Shown: positions 45,466 through 55,216 of the stretch, one piece after another
Layout: the number at the start of each line of letters is the position of its first letter
How positions within the stretch are numbered: the stretch's first letter is position 1
DNA from: Bacillota bacterium
GTDB lineage: Bacteria; Bacillota; Negativicutes; Sporomusales; Sporomusaceae
Direction: 5' to 3'
DNA: 64,000 nt
Assembly (NCBI GenBank): GCA_017889705.1
Contig: JAGGAB010000017.1
Span: 22,591 to 86,590 of the forward strand
Made by a program: the position numbers and the translations under genes
The notes under the pieces: model-generated
What the model was told of the DNA's origin: nothing
Database searches by the model: none
What the model saw: only the letters and a program-made list of their open reading frames with translations

Positions 45466-47213
45466 TGGGTCATCATGCTTTGGATCCTAACAAAATAGTT
45501 AACGTTACAATTGACGGCATTCCTGTTTCTTGCCCGGAAACAACACTGATTTTGGAGGCTGCCAAAATGGCGGGCATTGATATCCCGGTGCTTTGTTATC
45601 ATCCTGACTTAAAGGTACGAGCTACCTGTCGTATTTGCATTGTTGCAGTGAAGGGACAGAAAAAATTCAAAACTGCCTGCAGTAATGAAGTATGGGATGG
45701 TGCTGAAATCATCACTAATAGCCCGGCGGTTCAGCAAGCGAGAAAAGATATCTTAGAGCTTATCTTAGCTGAACACCCGCAAGAGTGTCTTAAATGCGTC
45801 AGAAACACTAACTGCGAACTGCAAAAACTTGCTAAGGACTTTAGGTTTGATAAACCGCTGTTTGAAAACCAGCCTAAAAAGCTCCCTGTAGACGATTCTA
45901 ACGATGTAATTGTCCGCGACATGTCAAAGTGTGTGAAATGTGGACGCTGTGTAGAAGTGTGCCAAAATGTTCAAACAGTTGGCGCTATCAACACTGCTCA
46001 CCGTTCAATTGAATATAATATAACCACGGCATTTGACAGAAGTCTGCAAGATGCTAACTGTGTTTATTGTGGTCAGTGCATTTCGGTTTGCCCTGTTGGT
46101 GCTCTTTATGAAAAAGATGAAACCGATAAAGTATGGCAGGCTCTTGCTGACGCTGATAAGCATGCAGTTGTGCAAGTGGCGCCGGCTGTACGCGTTGCCT
46201 TAGGTGAAGAATTCGGCTTAGGATCAGGCAGTGTAGCTACTGGTAAAATAGTTGCGGCGCTTCGCTGGTTAGGCTTTGATAGGGTATTTGATACGGATTT
46301 TGCCGCTGATGTTACTATTATGGAAGAAGGCAGTGAATTATTAGAAAGAATGGGTAAAGGCGGGGTACTTCCGCTCATAACATCCTGCAGTCCAGGCTGG
46401 ATTAATTTCATAGAAACGTTCTATCCTGAACTGCTGCCTAATGTATCTAGCTGTAAATCTCCACAACAAATGTTTGGTGCATTAGCTAAGACCTACTATT
46501 CGCAAAAAAGCGGTATAGATCCAAGCAAGATTTTTTCGGTTTCTATTATGCCATGCACAGCTAAGAAATATGAAAGCGCACGCCCGGAAATGAATAGCAG
46601 CGGTTATCGTGACGTAGACGTAGTGCTTACTACTCGCGAGCTCGCCCGTATGATTAAACAATCCGGTTTTGATTTTAACAAGCTGGCCGACGAAGAATTT
46701 GATGCACCTATGGGCGCGTCAACAGGTGCAGCAGTTATATTTGGCACATCCGGGGGCGTAATGGAAGCTGCTCTTCGTACAGTGTGCGAATTTGTTACCG
46801 GGAAAGTATTAGATAATGTTGAATTCGAAGGTGTGCGTGGCATGAGCGGTATAAAAGAAGCCGAAGTTGATCTTGAAGGTACAAAGATAAAAATAGCCAT
46901 TGCTAACGGCCTTAAGAATGCTCGCAAAATACTTGATAATATTAAAACGGGTAAATGCGAATATAAATTTGTTGAAATCATGTGTTGTCCTGGTGGCTGC
47001 ATTGGTGGTGGTGGCCAACCGTGGGGTACTACAAAAACAACGAAAGAAGCAAGGCTGGCAGGACTTTATCGGGCAGACCGCGATTTGCCTATTCGCCAGT
47101 CGCATAAAAATCCTGCAGTTACTGAACTGTATGAGACTTTCCTGGGGAAACCGCTTGGTCATAAATCCCATGAATTGCTGCATACTCACTATTGTCCACG
47201 TGGTAAAAAGTAA
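45465..47213 (+). CDS. hydA: [FeFe] hydrogenase catalytic subunit
   Basis: The 582-residue protein makes or uses H2. Domains: N-terminal [2Fe-2S] (CYHPDL, CRIC), the His-ligated cluster HPQECLKCVRNTNC, two [4Fe-4S] (CVKCGRCVEVC and CVYCGQCISVCP), then the H-cluster domain with MPCTAKKYE and MCCPGGCIGGGGQP. The first H-cluster motif is TSCSPGW rather than the textbook TSCCPGW. ATG 45465 shares a base with the hydB stop; the frame extension from 45417 is not real. Together with HydB and HydC it would oxidise NADH produced in glutamate and phenol fermentation. Confidence 0.93.
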   Translation: MGHHALDPNKIVNVTIDGIPVSCPETTLILEAAKMAGIDIPVLCYHPDLKVRATCRICIVAVKGQKKFKTACSNEVWDGAEIITNSPAVQQARKDILELILAEHPQECLKCVRNTNCELQKLAKDFRFDKPLFENQPKKLPVDDSNDVIVRDMSKCVKCGRCVEVCQNVQTVGAINTAHRSIEYNITTAFDRSLQDANCVYCGQCISVCPVGALYEKDETDKVWQALADADKHAVVQVAPAVRVALGEEFGLGSGSVATGKIVAALRWLGFDRVFDTDFAADVTIMEEGSELLERMGKGGVLPLITSCSPGWINFIETFYPELLPNVSSCKSPQQMFGALAKTYYSQKSGIDPSKIFSVSIMPCTAKKYESARPEMNSSGYRDVDVVLTTRELARMIKQSGFDFNKLADEEFDAPMGASTGAAVIFGTSGGVMEAALRTVCEFVTGKVLDNVEFEGVRGMSGIKEAEVDLEGTKIKIAIANGLKNARKILDNIKTGKCEYKFVEIMCCPGGCIGGGGQPWGTTKTTKEARLAGLYRADRDLPIRQSHKNPAVTELYETFLGKPLGHKSHELLHTHYCPRGKK

Positions 47214-47255
47214 GGTTTAGTATGAAAACAAAGTGGAATTAAGCATTACCTTAAC

Positions 47256-47304
47256 TACTCCGGTTCATTTCGCGACAAGCAATTTGAACCGGAGTAATTT
47301 TTTT
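47256..47304 (+). terminator. Intrinsic terminator after hydA
   Basis: TACTCCGGTTCA / TGAACCGGAGTA, 12 bp, with a 17-base loop, then a run of eight bases mostly T. Confidence 0.85.
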
Positions 47305-47327
47305 GTATCGTCTTTTGTAGAATTTTC

Positions 47328-47355
47328 TTGCATTTGTGCACACGCTATGTAATAA
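47328..47355 (+). promoter_or_regulatory. Promoter of the glutamate-fermentation operon
   Basis: TTGCAT (47328-47333) with TAATAA about 16-17 bases downstream. It is the best match upstream of the GntR gene and lies before the palindromic operator, so the repressor would block elongation or initiation. Confidence 0.45.
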
Positions 47356-47370
47356 TATTATTGTAGAAAT

Positions 47371-47398
47371 AAATTGGATTAATCCATTAATCCAATTT
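47371..47398 (+). promoter_or_regulatory. Perfect palindromic operator upstream of the GntR gene
   Basis: AAATTGGATTAAT (47371-47383), CC, ATTAATCCAATTT (47386-47398): 13-base arms with a 2-base centre. It ends 17 bases before the regulator's GTG, a likely autoregulatory site of the GntR protein. Confidence 0.75.
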
Positions 47399-47415
47399 GG
47401 TAGGGATGATGAACT

Positions 47416-48393
47416 GTGATTATTCAAAAAGTTGGCGTGCCGATCTATCTTCAAGTAAAGGCCTACATTTTGGACACAATAAAAAAAGGCGTTTACAAAA
47501 GCGGCGATAAGCTGCCTACCGAGCGTCAATTATCTGAGAAGCTGGGTATAAGCCGTAATACGGTCAGTGCCGCTTATAAGGAATTGCTGCTTGAAGGCGT
47601 TTTGGAGGCGAGTCAAGGGAGAGGGACCTTTGTTCGCGAGCAGACAAGTGATGTAACAACTGCCGGGGCTGATATTGCTGGCAGCCGCTTGGAACGGGCG
47701 CTGAAGATTATTGATGCGGCGATGGTGCAGGTGGTGGAACTTGGTTTTACTGTTGATCAGTTTGCTAACATTACTGCTATCAGGGCCAAGGAGCGGGAAC
47801 TAGAAACCCGGCAGCGCAGAGTGGCTGTTGTGGAATGTACGCTCGAGTATGTAGAACGGTTTATTGAGCAGCTGGGACAAGTGGCTAATGCCCGCTTTGA
47901 ACCGGTGGCGCTGGCAGAACTGCAAGCAGGTACTGTAAAGGCTGAGTTTCTTCAGGCCTGCGATTTTGTTGTGACAACAATGGAACATCAGGCGGAAGTT
48001 GCTGAGTTCCTTGGTGTGAGTGACAAACTATTGGCTGTAGCCACTACGCCCAATCTTGAAGCCGTTATCAAAGTGGCGCGTCTGCCGGTTGGCAGTGAAG
48101 TGCCTGTGGTTGCTAAAACTAAGGATTTTGTCAACGCTTTGGAACGCCTGCTTGCCAAAATCGGCTGTAACGGTATTTCACTGGTGCCTTGCATTGGGGA
48201 AGATCGTGAACACGTGCGGCAATGTGTGGCCAATCATGCAGTTGTTATAACTGCCGAGTCTTTGCAGAATGTCGTCCGCCAGGTAGCGAATGAAACACAG
48301 GATATCATCGCCTTTTATTACGAGATCGATAAAGGATCTCTGCAGCAGGTTGCTAGCAGGTTGGTAGCAAAAACTGATAAAGCAAAGGAGTAG
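47416..48393 (+). CDS. GntR-family transcriptional regulator of the methylaspartate pathway
   Basis: N-terminal GntR winged helix (residues 1-72, with [20 protein letters not shown] and [17 protein letters not shown] as recognition helix) followed by a roughly 230-residue effector part. This part lacks the classical aminotransferase fold of MocR proteins and does not match a UTRA domain I can name. It is the first gene of the glutamate mutase operon, 5 bases from glmS, and faces a perfect palindrome upstream. The inducer is probably glutamate or a pathway intermediate (inference). Confidence 0.82.
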   Translation: MIIQKVGVPIYLQVKAYILDTIKKGVYKSGDKLPTERQLSEKLGISRNTVSAAYKELLLEGVLEASQGRGTFVREQTSDVTTAGADIAGSRLERALKIIDAAMVQVVELGFTVDQFANITAIRAKERELETRQRRVAVVECTLEYVERFIEQLGQVANARFEPVALAELQAGTVKAEFLQACDFVVTTMEHQAEVAEFLGVSDKLLAVATTPNLEAVIKVARLPVGSEVPVVAKTKDFVNALERLLAKIGCNGISLVPCIGEDREHVRQCVANHAVVITAESLQNVVRQVANETQDIIAFYYEIDKGSLQQVASRLVAKTDKAKE

Positions 48394-48398
48394 TGAAA

Positions 48399-48809
48399 AT
48401 GTCGGATAAGGTAAAGGTTATACTAGGCGTAATTGGTGCGGATTGCCATGCTGTCGGCAATAAAATTCTCAATCATGCCATTACGGCAGCCGGTTATGAA
48501 GTAGTTAATCTAGGGGTATTGGTGCCGCAGGAAGAGTTTGTAAATGCAGCTATTGAAACAGATGCTAAAGCAATCTTGGTTGCCTCGCTATATGGTCATG
48601 GTGAAATTGACTGCCGTGGACTGAGAGACCGTTGCCGTGAAGCCGGAATCGAAGATATTCTGCTCTATGTAGGTGGTAACCTGGTTGTAGGAAAAACAGA
48701 TTTTAAAGAAGTTGAACAAAAGTTCCTTGCCATGGGATATAATCGGGTGTACGAGCCAGGCACACTGCCTGACCAAGTGATTGAAGACATGAAAAAGGAC
48801 TTAAAATAA
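48399..48809 (+). CDS. glmS: Glutamate mutase, sigma (B12-binding) subunit
   Basis: Small subunit of adenosylcobalamin-dependent glutamate mutase, which turns L-glutamate into threo-3-methylaspartate. The B12-binding D-x-H-x-x-G motif is [12 protein letters not shown] near residue 13, with the S-L and GG loops in [10 protein letters not shown] and [10 protein letters not shown]. The protein has 136 residues. ATG 48399 lies 8 bases after AAGGAG; an in-frame GTG 48393 is less likely. Confidence 0.95.
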   Translation: MSDKVKVILGVIGADCHAVGNKILNHAITAAGYEVVNLGVLVPQEEFVNAAIETDAKAILVASLYGHGEIDCRGLRDRCREAGIEDILLYVGGNLVVGKTDFKEVEQKFLAMGYNRVYEPGTLPDQVIEDMKKDLK

Positions 48810-48824
48810 AAGGGGTCTTATGCT

Positions 48825-50210
48825 GTGAATAACATTTTGCTTATTGATTTTGGCAGTACTTATACCAAAATTACGGCAGTAGATGTTAAAGAGGAAAAGG
48901 TATTAGGCACAGCCAGAGGCATTACAACAGTTGAAACCGATATTATGGATGGTCTGAATCAGGCACTGGCCGCCTTGTTTGCTAAAACAGGCAAGCTAGA
49001 ATTCAGTAAAGTGCTGGGTTGCTCGAGTGCTGCCGGGGGCCTCAAAATGATAGCTGTCGGTTTAGTGCCGGAGATGACTGCCGAAGCTGCCAAGCGGGCG
49101 GCATTAGGTGCCGGTGCTAAGGTGCTTAAGGTGTTCAGCCACGAGTTGAGTGAATATGAGATTGAAGAAATTGAAGAACTAAAGCCGGATATTATTCTGC
49201 TTGCCGGCGGTACTGACGGTGGCAATCAGAAGGTTATTGTGCATAATGCCGGTCTGCTTGCCGGACTGAAGCTGGACGTACCGGTAGTGGTGGCTGGCAA
49301 CAAATCGGTTACCCCCAAGGTTGTTAAAATCTTGTCGGAAAAAATTAGTGAAGTACGGCCAACTGAAAATGTTATGCCAAAGCTGGATGAGCTAAATATC
49401 GAACCTGCCCGTATGGTGATTCGCGATATCTTTTTGAAGCGGATAACTGAGGCCAAAGGTTTGAACCGCGCTAATAAAATGGTGGACCGGCTGGTTATGC
49501 CAACGCCGGCGGCTGTCCTCAAAGCCTCTGAACTATTGAGTCAAGGTGGAGGCGGAGAGCAAGGGCTCGGTGATCTGATGGTGATGGATATTGGTGGGGC
49601 TACCACTGATGTATATTCAATCGCTAAAGGCGATCCTACTGCCAGTGGTGTGACGCTCAAAGGTTTGCCTGAACCGTTTGGCAAACGCACGGTCGAAGGT
49701 GACCTGGGTATGCGTTATAGTGCCGGGGCGCTCTTAAAGGCGGCCGGTGTTGAAATAATTGCCGGCTATGCCGGAAGTTCGCCGGAAGAAGTAACTGCCT
49801 ATGTTGCCAAAGTGGAAGCTGATATTGATCACCTGCCGCAAAACGAGACTGAAGAGAGTATTGAGATTGCTATGGGTAAGGCTTGTGTGCGGCTGAGTGC
49901 AGATCGGCATGTCGGTCATCTGGAAATTTATTTTACGCCGTTTGGGACAAGTCATGTTCAGACAGGCAAAGATTTGACCAAAGTTACTACTGTGATTGGG
50001 ACTGGCGGGGTTATCGTCAACCACGACAAACCGGAAGAAATACTGAAAGGTATTATGTTTGACGAAAATAATCCCCAGATACTCAAGCCCCAGCAGCCTA
50101 AGTTCTTCGTTGACCACGAATATATCATGGCCTCTATGGGCTTGCTGGGAGAAGAATACCCGGCAGTTGCTGTGCGCATGATGAAGAAATACATTGCAAA
50201 TAAAGATTAG
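48825..50210 (+). CDS. glmL: Glutamate mutase accessory/reactivating protein MutL/GlmL
   Basis: ASKHA-fold protein of 461 residues with the phosphate motif [16 protein letters not shown] at the N terminus, a second motif [13 protein letters not shown] and [10 protein letters not shown]. It is always placed between the mutase subunit genes in clostridia and is thought to reactivate or assemble the mutase, much as diol dehydratase reactivases do. The GTG start has an AAGGGG site. It is followed by glmE. Confidence 0.93.
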   Translation: MNNILLIDFGSTYTKITAVDVKEEKVLGTARGITTVETDIMDGLNQALAALFAKTGKLEFSKVLGCSSAAGGLKMIAVGLVPEMTAEAAKRAALGAGAKVLKVFSHELSEYEIEEIEELKPDIILLAGGTDGGNQKVIVHNAGLLAGLKLDVPVVVAGNKSVTPKVVKILSEKISEVRPTENVMPKLDELNIEPARMVIRDIFLKRITEAKGLNRANKMVDRLVMPTPAAVLKASELLSQGGGGEQGLGDLMVMDIGGATTDVYSIAKGDPTASGVTLKGLPEPFGKRTVEGDLGMRYSAGALLKAAGVEIIAGYAGSSPEEVTAYVAKVEADIDHLPQNETEESIEIAMGKACVRLSADRHVGHLEIYFTPFGTSHVQTGKDLTKVTTVIGTGGVIVNHDKPEEILKGIMFDENNPQILKPQQPKFFVDHEYIMASMGLLGEEYPAVAVRMMKKYIANKD

Positions 50211-50226
50211 AGGAGGCTTACGCCAA

Positions 50227-51678
50227 ATGGAACTTAAGAATAAAAAGTGGACACATGACGAGTTTAATGCCATCCGCCAAGAGATTTTGACTCAATGGCC
50301 GACCGGCAAAGAGGTAAATTTTGAAGAAGCAATAAAATATCATGAAAATATTCCCGCCAAGCGTCATTTTGCCAAGCGCCTTGTTAAAGCTAAGAAAAAC
50401 GGTGAAACATTGACTCAGCCGCGCGCCGGCGTTGCGCTTATTGACGAGCATATTAACCTACTCAACTACCTGAAAAATGAAGGCGAAGCTGATTTGTTGC
50501 CAAGCACCATTGACAGCTACACCCGCCAGAACCAATACAAAGAAGCGCAAGTTGGCATTGAAGAAAGCCTTAAAGCCGGCCGTTCACTCTTAAATGGCTT
50601 TCCGGCTGTTAACCATGGGGTTGCCGGTGTGCGTCGTGTTGTTGAAAGTGTAGATGCACCGCTGCAGGTTCGTCATGGTACTCCTGATGCCCGTCTGTTA
50701 GGCGAAATCACAATTGCTGCCGGTTACACTTCCTACGAGGGTGGCGGTATTTCCTACAACATTCCTTACGCCAAAAGCGTTTCGTTAGAAAGAACCATTT
50801 ATGACTGGCAGTATTGCGACCGCATGATTGGACTCTATGCCGAACATGGTATTGAGATCAACCGCGAGCCGTTCGGACCTCTGACCGGTACACTGGTTCC
50901 GCCTAGTGTTTCTCATTCAGTTGCTATTATCGAAGGTATCTTGGCAGCAGAACAAGGTGTTAAGAATATTACGTTAGGTTATGGCCAGTGCGGTAACCTC
51001 ATCCAGGATATTGCCGCTATTAAAGCCCTTGAACAGCTTGCTGAAGAATACATGACTAAACACGGTTATAGCGATTGTGTACTTACTACTGTGTTCCATC
51101 AATGGATGGGCGGTTTCCCGCAGGATGAAGCCAAAGCTTTTGGCGTAATTTCCTGGGGCGCAGCAGCAGCGGTATTAGCTAAAGCAACTAAAGTTATTGT
51201 TAAGACCCCGCATGAAGCACTGGGAATTCCGACAAAAGAAGCTAATGCCCAGGGTCTGAGAACCACCAAACAAATGATTAACATGCTCAAAGACCAAGCT
51301 TTCCCAATTACGGTTGAGCTGCAGGCTGAAATTGATATCATTAAAGCTGAAACCCGCTGCATCCTTGACAAAGTGTTGGAACTCGGCAACGGTGACTACG
51401 CGATTGGTGCTGTACGTGCTTTTGAAGCCGGCGTAATTGACGTACCGTTCGCTCCAAGCAAATTCAGTTTGAACAAGATCCTGCCGGCCCGCGACAATCA
51501 TGGTGCTGTTCGTCTGTTCGATGTTGGTAATCTGCCGTTTACTTCGGATATTATCGCTTTCCACCAAGACAAAATTGCGGAGCGTGCTAAAGCTGAAGGC
51601 CGTGCACCAAGCTTCCAAATGGTTATTGACGATATTTATGCGATTTCTAAAGGCAACCTGGTAGGTCGTCCGCGCTAG
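50227..51678 (+). CDS. glmE: Glutamate mutase, epsilon (catalytic) subunit
   Basis: Large TIM-barrel subunit (483 residues) holding substrate and adenosyl radical. Conserved segments include [19 protein letters not shown] and [11 protein letters not shown] (the arginine-rich substrate claw), and [15 protein letters not shown] 50227 has AGAGGAGG 9 bases upstream; the 11 codons before it overlap glmL. Base composition is a little richer in C than in neighbours, as expected for a highly expressed gene. Confidence 0.96.
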   Translation: MELKNKKWTHDEFNAIRQEILTQWPTGKEVNFEEAIKYHENIPAKRHFAKRLVKAKKNGETLTQPRAGVALIDEHINLLNYLKNEGEADLLPSTIDSYTRQNQYKEAQVGIEESLKAGRSLLNGFPAVNHGVAGVRRVVESVDAPLQVRHGTPDARLLGEITIAAGYTSYEGGGISYNIPYAKSVSLERTIYDWQYCDRMIGLYAEHGIEINREPFGPLTGTLVPPSVSHSVAIIEGILAAEQGVKNITLGYGQCGNLIQDIAAIKALEQLAEEYMTKHGYSDCVLTTVFHQWMGGFPQDEAKAFGVISWGAAAAVLAKATKVIVKTPHEALGIPTKEANAQGLRTTKQMINMLKDQAFPITVELQAEIDIIKAETRCILDKVLELGNGDYAIGAVRAFEAGVIDVPFAPSKFSLNKILPARDNHGAVRLFDVGNLPFTSDIIAFHQDKIAERAKAEGRAPSFQMVIDDIYAISKGNLVGRPR

Positions 51679-51708
51679 AAATTAGTAGATAAAGGGAGAG
51701 ATTTTATA

Positions 51709-52953
51709 ATGAAAATTCTTGACGTAGTTTGTTCAAAAGGACGTACAGGTTTTTATTTTGACGATCAACGGGCGATTAAAGCCGGTGCCGGCCATGATGG
51801 CTTTACCTATATTGGTCAACCCATTACCGAAGGTTTCAAAGCCGTGCGTCAAGCCGGTGAAGCCGTATCAGTTATGATTATCCTGGAAGACGGCCAGATT
51901 GCCTACGGTGATTGTGCTGCTGTTCAGTACAGCGGTGCAGGCGGACGTGATCCCTTATTCTTGGCTGAAGACTTCATTCCGGTTATTGAAAAGATGATTA
52001 AGCCGCGCCTGGTTGGCCGCGAACTGAATTCCTTCAAACAACTGGCTGAGGAAATTGACAATCTTAATGATCAAAACGGCAAACGCATTCATACTGCCCT
52101 GCGCTATGGCGTTACCCAGGCTATTCTTGACGCTGTTGCTAAAGGCAAAAAGCAGCTGATGTGTGAAGTTATTGCTGACGAATATAATACAAAAGTAAGC
52201 GATAAAGAAATTGCTATCTTTACCCAGTCAGGTGATGACAGGTATAATAATGTTGACAAAATGATTATCAAGCATGCCGAGGTATTACCGCACGGCCTTA
52301 TCAATAATGTTAAGGAAAAACTTGGCCAAAATGGCGAACTGCTCTTAGAATATGTTGGCTGGTTGCGTGACCGTGTTGCCAAACTTAAAACCACAGCTGA
52401 TTATGCGCCTGTGCTGCATATTGACGTATATGGCACTATTGGCCTCGCTTTCAATAACGATGTTGATCGGATGGTAGAATATTTTCGTCAGCTCGAAAAA
52501 GCGGCTGCGCCACTGAAGCTTCGCATTGAAGGTCCTGTAGATGTAGAAGAACGTGAAAAACAAATAGAAGTGCTTGCGGAAATCACTTCCCGCCTTCACA
52601 AAGAAAATATCAAAGTGGAGATTGTAGCTGATGAATGGTGCAATACTTTCGAAGATATTAAGGATTTTGCCGATAAAGGCGCTGGCGACATGCTGCAAAT
52701 CAAAACTCCTGATCTTGGCGGTATTAATAATATTATCGAAGCCGTACTGTATTGTAAGAAAAAAGGTGTGGGTGCTTACCAAGGCGGTACCTGCAATGAA
52801 ACTAACCGTTCGGCTGAAGTTTGCGTGCATGTGGCAATGGCTACCCAGCCTGTGCAAATGCTGGCTAAACCCGGTATGGGCGTAGACGAAGGCTATATGA
52901 TTGTATTTAATGAAATGCAGCGCATTCTGGCAGTAAGAAAGGCGCGCAAGTAA
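51709..52953 (+). CDS. mal: Methylaspartate ammonia-lyase
   Basis: Enolase-superfamily lyase that removes ammonia from threo-3-methylaspartate to give mesaconate. Mg ligands are in LHIDVYGTIG, RIEGPVD and VADEWCNTFED, the catalytic Lys in LQIKTPDLGGI, and the C-terminal GTCNETNRSAEV motif is intact. The length of 414 residues is typical. It lies directly after glmE, with an AAAGGGAGAG site. Confidence 0.96.
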   Translation: MKILDVVCSKGRTGFYFDDQRAIKAGAGHDGFTYIGQPITEGFKAVRQAGEAVSVMIILEDGQIAYGDCAAVQYSGAGGRDPLFLAEDFIPVIEKMIKPRLVGRELNSFKQLAEEIDNLNDQNGKRIHTALRYGVTQAILDAVAKGKKQLMCEVIADEYNTKVSDKEIAIFTQSGDDRYNNVDKMIIKHAEVLPHGLINNVKEKLGQNGELLLEYVGWLRDRVAKLKTTADYAPVLHIDVYGTIGLAFNNDVDRMVEYFRQLEKAAAPLKLRIEGPVDVEEREKQIEVLAEITSRLHKENIKVEIVADEWCNTFEDIKDFADKGAGDMLQIKTPDLGGINNIIEAVLYCKKKGVGAYQGGTCNETNRSAEVCVHVAMATQPVQMLAKPGMGVDEGYMIVFNEMQRILAVRKARK

Positions 52954-52978
52954 TGTAAATTTAGGGGGTACTTATTGG

Positions 52979-53920
52979 ATGAAGTCCACCGCTATGCTGG
53001 GTCTTGGCGACCAGCTCATGTATTCCAGTTATTTTGCGCCACGTGGGCGCAACCGGATGTATATTTTGGGACAGCAACTGAGTGAACGTTATCTCTCGCC
53101 GCTTGACCGTCTTATCGGTATCATTGGCGATGCCGGTGCTGGCAAGTCTTCCTTGGTAAAAGGGATGTTCCCGGGACTGGAGCTTACCAATGATGATGAC
53201 GGGGTTAATATCCGGCCATTGCCGCTCCTTAAAAATATTGATAGAGGCTTTTTTTCTAGCCATACCTATCATGTAGACATCCGGTTTGAACTGGCGTTCA
53301 CGCAAATACATGTCCTGGCAGAAGCTGTCCAGCAAGCGTTAGCCCATGATAAACGGGTTATTGTGGAACATTTTGATTTGTTATACCCTATGCTCAAAAC
53401 CAACGCCGATGTGCTTATCGGCGTTGGTGGCGAGGTTATTGTTGTCCGGCCTACCGTGTTTGGGCCTGTGCCCCAGGAAATTCGCGATGTTGTTGTTAAA
53501 ACGTTACAATACCGGAAGATGGCTCACACGGCAGAAGATATCACCAACCACATTTTAGTTAACGACTATGGCGCAATCCTGGAATTTAGCCATCGTGATG
53601 TTCATCACGGCTTTGTACTTGAATACCCGATGGAATTGTCGGCAGAATTGCCAGAAGTGGAGCGCAAGGTTAAGCGGCTAATAGACGAAGGGATTAACGT
53701 CAGTTATTGCGATGAAAGGCATATCAAAATTGGCGATATCGACTGGAAATGTTCGGGACCTAGAACCCATGTACGTAATACTGATGAAATAGAAAACTTC
53801 CGTCTGATGCCGGAATATAAATTTGATCCCAAGACCCGGACCTACCTGATTATTGGACTTGTTGGTCCTTCGTCTGATACCCTTGACGGGTTCATGTTAT
53901 TGAACACTGTCAATCTTTAG
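52979..53920 (+). CDS. P-loop NTPase with AlaRS-second-additional-domain (SAD)-like C terminus, function unknown
   Basis: A 313-residue protein. N-terminal half: Walker A in GIIGDAGAGKSSLVKG near residue 42 and a possible acidic motif in RVIVEHFDLLYP. C-terminal half, from about residue 190: HRDVHHG and CSGPRTHVRNTDEI, similar to the zinc-binding H-x-x-x-H and C-x-x-x-H set of alanyl-tRNA synthetase SAD/editing domains. No tRNA-synthetase body is present. I recall proteins of this description beside methylaspartate genes in other Firmicutes. It may be a kinase or chaperone for the citrate-lyase-type complex; this is not established. Confidence 0.7.
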   Translation: MKSTAMLGLGDQLMYSSYFAPRGRNRMYILGQQLSERYLSPLDRLIGIIGDAGAGKSSLVKGMFPGLELTNDDDGVNIRPLPLLKNIDRGFFSSHTYHVDIRFELAFTQIHVLAEAVQQALAHDKRVIVEHFDLLYPMLKTNADVLIGVGGEVIVVRPTVFGPVPQEIRDVVVKTLQYRKMAHTAEDITNHILVNDYGAILEFSHRDVHHGFVLEYPMELSAELPEVERKVKRLIDEGINVSYCDERHIKIGDIDWKCSGPRTHVRNTDEIENFRLMPEYKFDPKTRTYLIIGLVGPSSDTLDGFMLLNTVNL

Positions 53921-54022
53921 AGACTGGAATCAGTCTTGTTTTTCCCTAACAGAAAGTATAACTTTCTTAAGAACAGGATAAGGGCAACATCGACTTGCGC
54001 CTCGCTAAAAGCTCGGCGCAAG
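53921..54022 (+). promoter_or_regulatory. Intercistronic hairpins before citD
   Basis: Three stem-loops in series: AGACTG/CAGTCT followed by TGTTTTT (weak terminator, 53921-53943), AGAAAGT/ACTTTCT (53951-53967), and CTTGCGCC/GGCGCAAG (53994-54022). They may lower expression of the lyase genes relative to the mutase genes. No promoter is obvious. Confidence 0.45.
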
Positions 54023-54050
54023 CCGTGTTTTCTTTATTAAGGAGGCTGCC

Positions 54051-54341
54051 ATGAATGAGTTAAAGACGGCGCAAGCCGGCACTCTTGAATCAAACGATAT
54101 TATGATAACACTGACACCAGGTGCTGAGGGCAGCGGTGTGGTTATTGAACTGGAAAGCATAGTACTAGCTCAGTACGGACAGGCGATCAGAAAAACCATC
54201 GCTAATGTCGCCAACGAGCAGAATGTTACCGATATATATATTAAAGCCGTAGACCGGGGTGCGCTTGACTGCACCATTCAGGCGCGCGTTTTGGCTGCGC
54301 TCAGCCGGGCAGGCGTCATTCTTCAAAAGGAGTTGATATAA
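54051..54341 (+). CDS. citD: Citrate/citramalate lyase acyl-carrier (gamma) subunit
   Basis: A 96-residue acyl carrier protein that bears the phosphoribosyl-dephospho-CoA prosthetic group on a serine, in the segment AGTLESNDIMITL (serine near residue 14). It carries the acetyl thioester during lyase turnover. The stop overlaps the citE start (TAATG). In a methylaspartate operon the complex most likely cleaves citramalate rather than citrate. Confidence 0.93.
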   Translation: MNELKTAQAGTLESNDIMITLTPGAEGSGVVIELESIVLAQYGQAIRKTIANVANEQNVTDIYIKAVDRGALDCTIQARVLAALSRAGVILQKELI

Positions 54342-55216
54342 TGGATTTGCGCCGAACTATGCTTTTCATGCCTGGTAACAATCCCGGCATGCTGCAAAAC
54401 GGTGGAGTATTCGGGGCTGATGCCATTATTCTCGACTTGGAAGATGCCGTTGCCCCAAAGGAAAAAGACGCTGCCCGTTTGTTGGTAGCCCAGTCTTTGA
54501 AAACCGTTGACTATGGAACAAGTGAAAAAATCGTAAGGATTAATCCGCTAGACACCTTTGCGCGTAAGGATATTGAAGATATTGTGCCTTGCAAACCTGA
54601 TGCGCTATTAGTGCCTAAGGTGGAAAGCCCTGAAGATATCCAGGAAGTAGCTCGTCTGGTAGCGGCAGCGGAAAAATCGGGACAAGCTCCGGTAAAACTG
54701 ATTGCCCTGTTGGAAACGCCTTGCGGCATTGCCGAAGCATACCGGATTGCCAAAGCAGACAAGCGGGTAGTAGCCTTGGCTTTTGGTGCCGAGGATTATA
54801 CCGCATCCTTAGGTGCCAAACGCACCAAAGAAGGCACAGAGATCTTCAGTGCCCGGACAATAGTGGTGAACAGTGCTGCCGCTGCCGGGATTCAATCCAT
54901 TGATACACCTTTTACTGATGTAAATGACCGCGAAGGTCTCATTGCAGACACCCAGCTCGCCAAACAGCTTGGTTTTAAAGGCAAACTGTCCATTAACCCG
55001 CGGCAGATTGATGAGATTCACAATGTATTTAATCCGACCGAGCAGGATATTAACTGGGCTGGGCGGGTCATTAAAGCTATCCGCAAAGCAGAAGCCGAAG
55101 GCTCAGGGGTTGCTTCACTTGACGGTAAGATGGTGGACGCGCCCATTGTTGCCAGAGCCGAGCGCATATTGTTTTTGGCTCGACTGCTGGGGCTGGCAGA
55201 GGAGGTCGTACTATGA
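54341..55216 (+). CDS. citE: Citramalate/citrate lyase beta subunit
   Basis: HpcH/HpaI-type lyase subunit (291 residues) that splits the acyl thioester to acetyl-ACP and a keto acid. Motifs: RRTMLFMPGNNPGML, ILDLEDAVAPKEKDAAR with the acidic metal ligands, and ALAFGAEDYTASLG. It would give pyruvate from citramalate, or oxaloacetate from citrate; operon context favours citramalate. It overlaps citF by four bases. Confidence 0.93.
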   Translation: MDLRRTMLFMPGNNPGMLQNGGVFGADAIILDLEDAVAPKEKDAARLLVAQSLKTVDYGTSEKIVRINPLDTFARKDIEDIVPCKPDALLVPKVESPEDIQEVARLVAAAEKSGQAPVKLIALLETPCGIAEAYRIAKADKRVVALAFGAEDYTASLGAKRTKEGTEIFSARTIVVNSAAAAGIQSIDTPFTDVNDREGLIADTQLAKQLGFKGKLSINPRQIDEIHNVFNPTEQDINWAGRVIKAIRKAEAEGSGVASLDGKMVDAPIVARAERILFLARLLGLAEEVVL

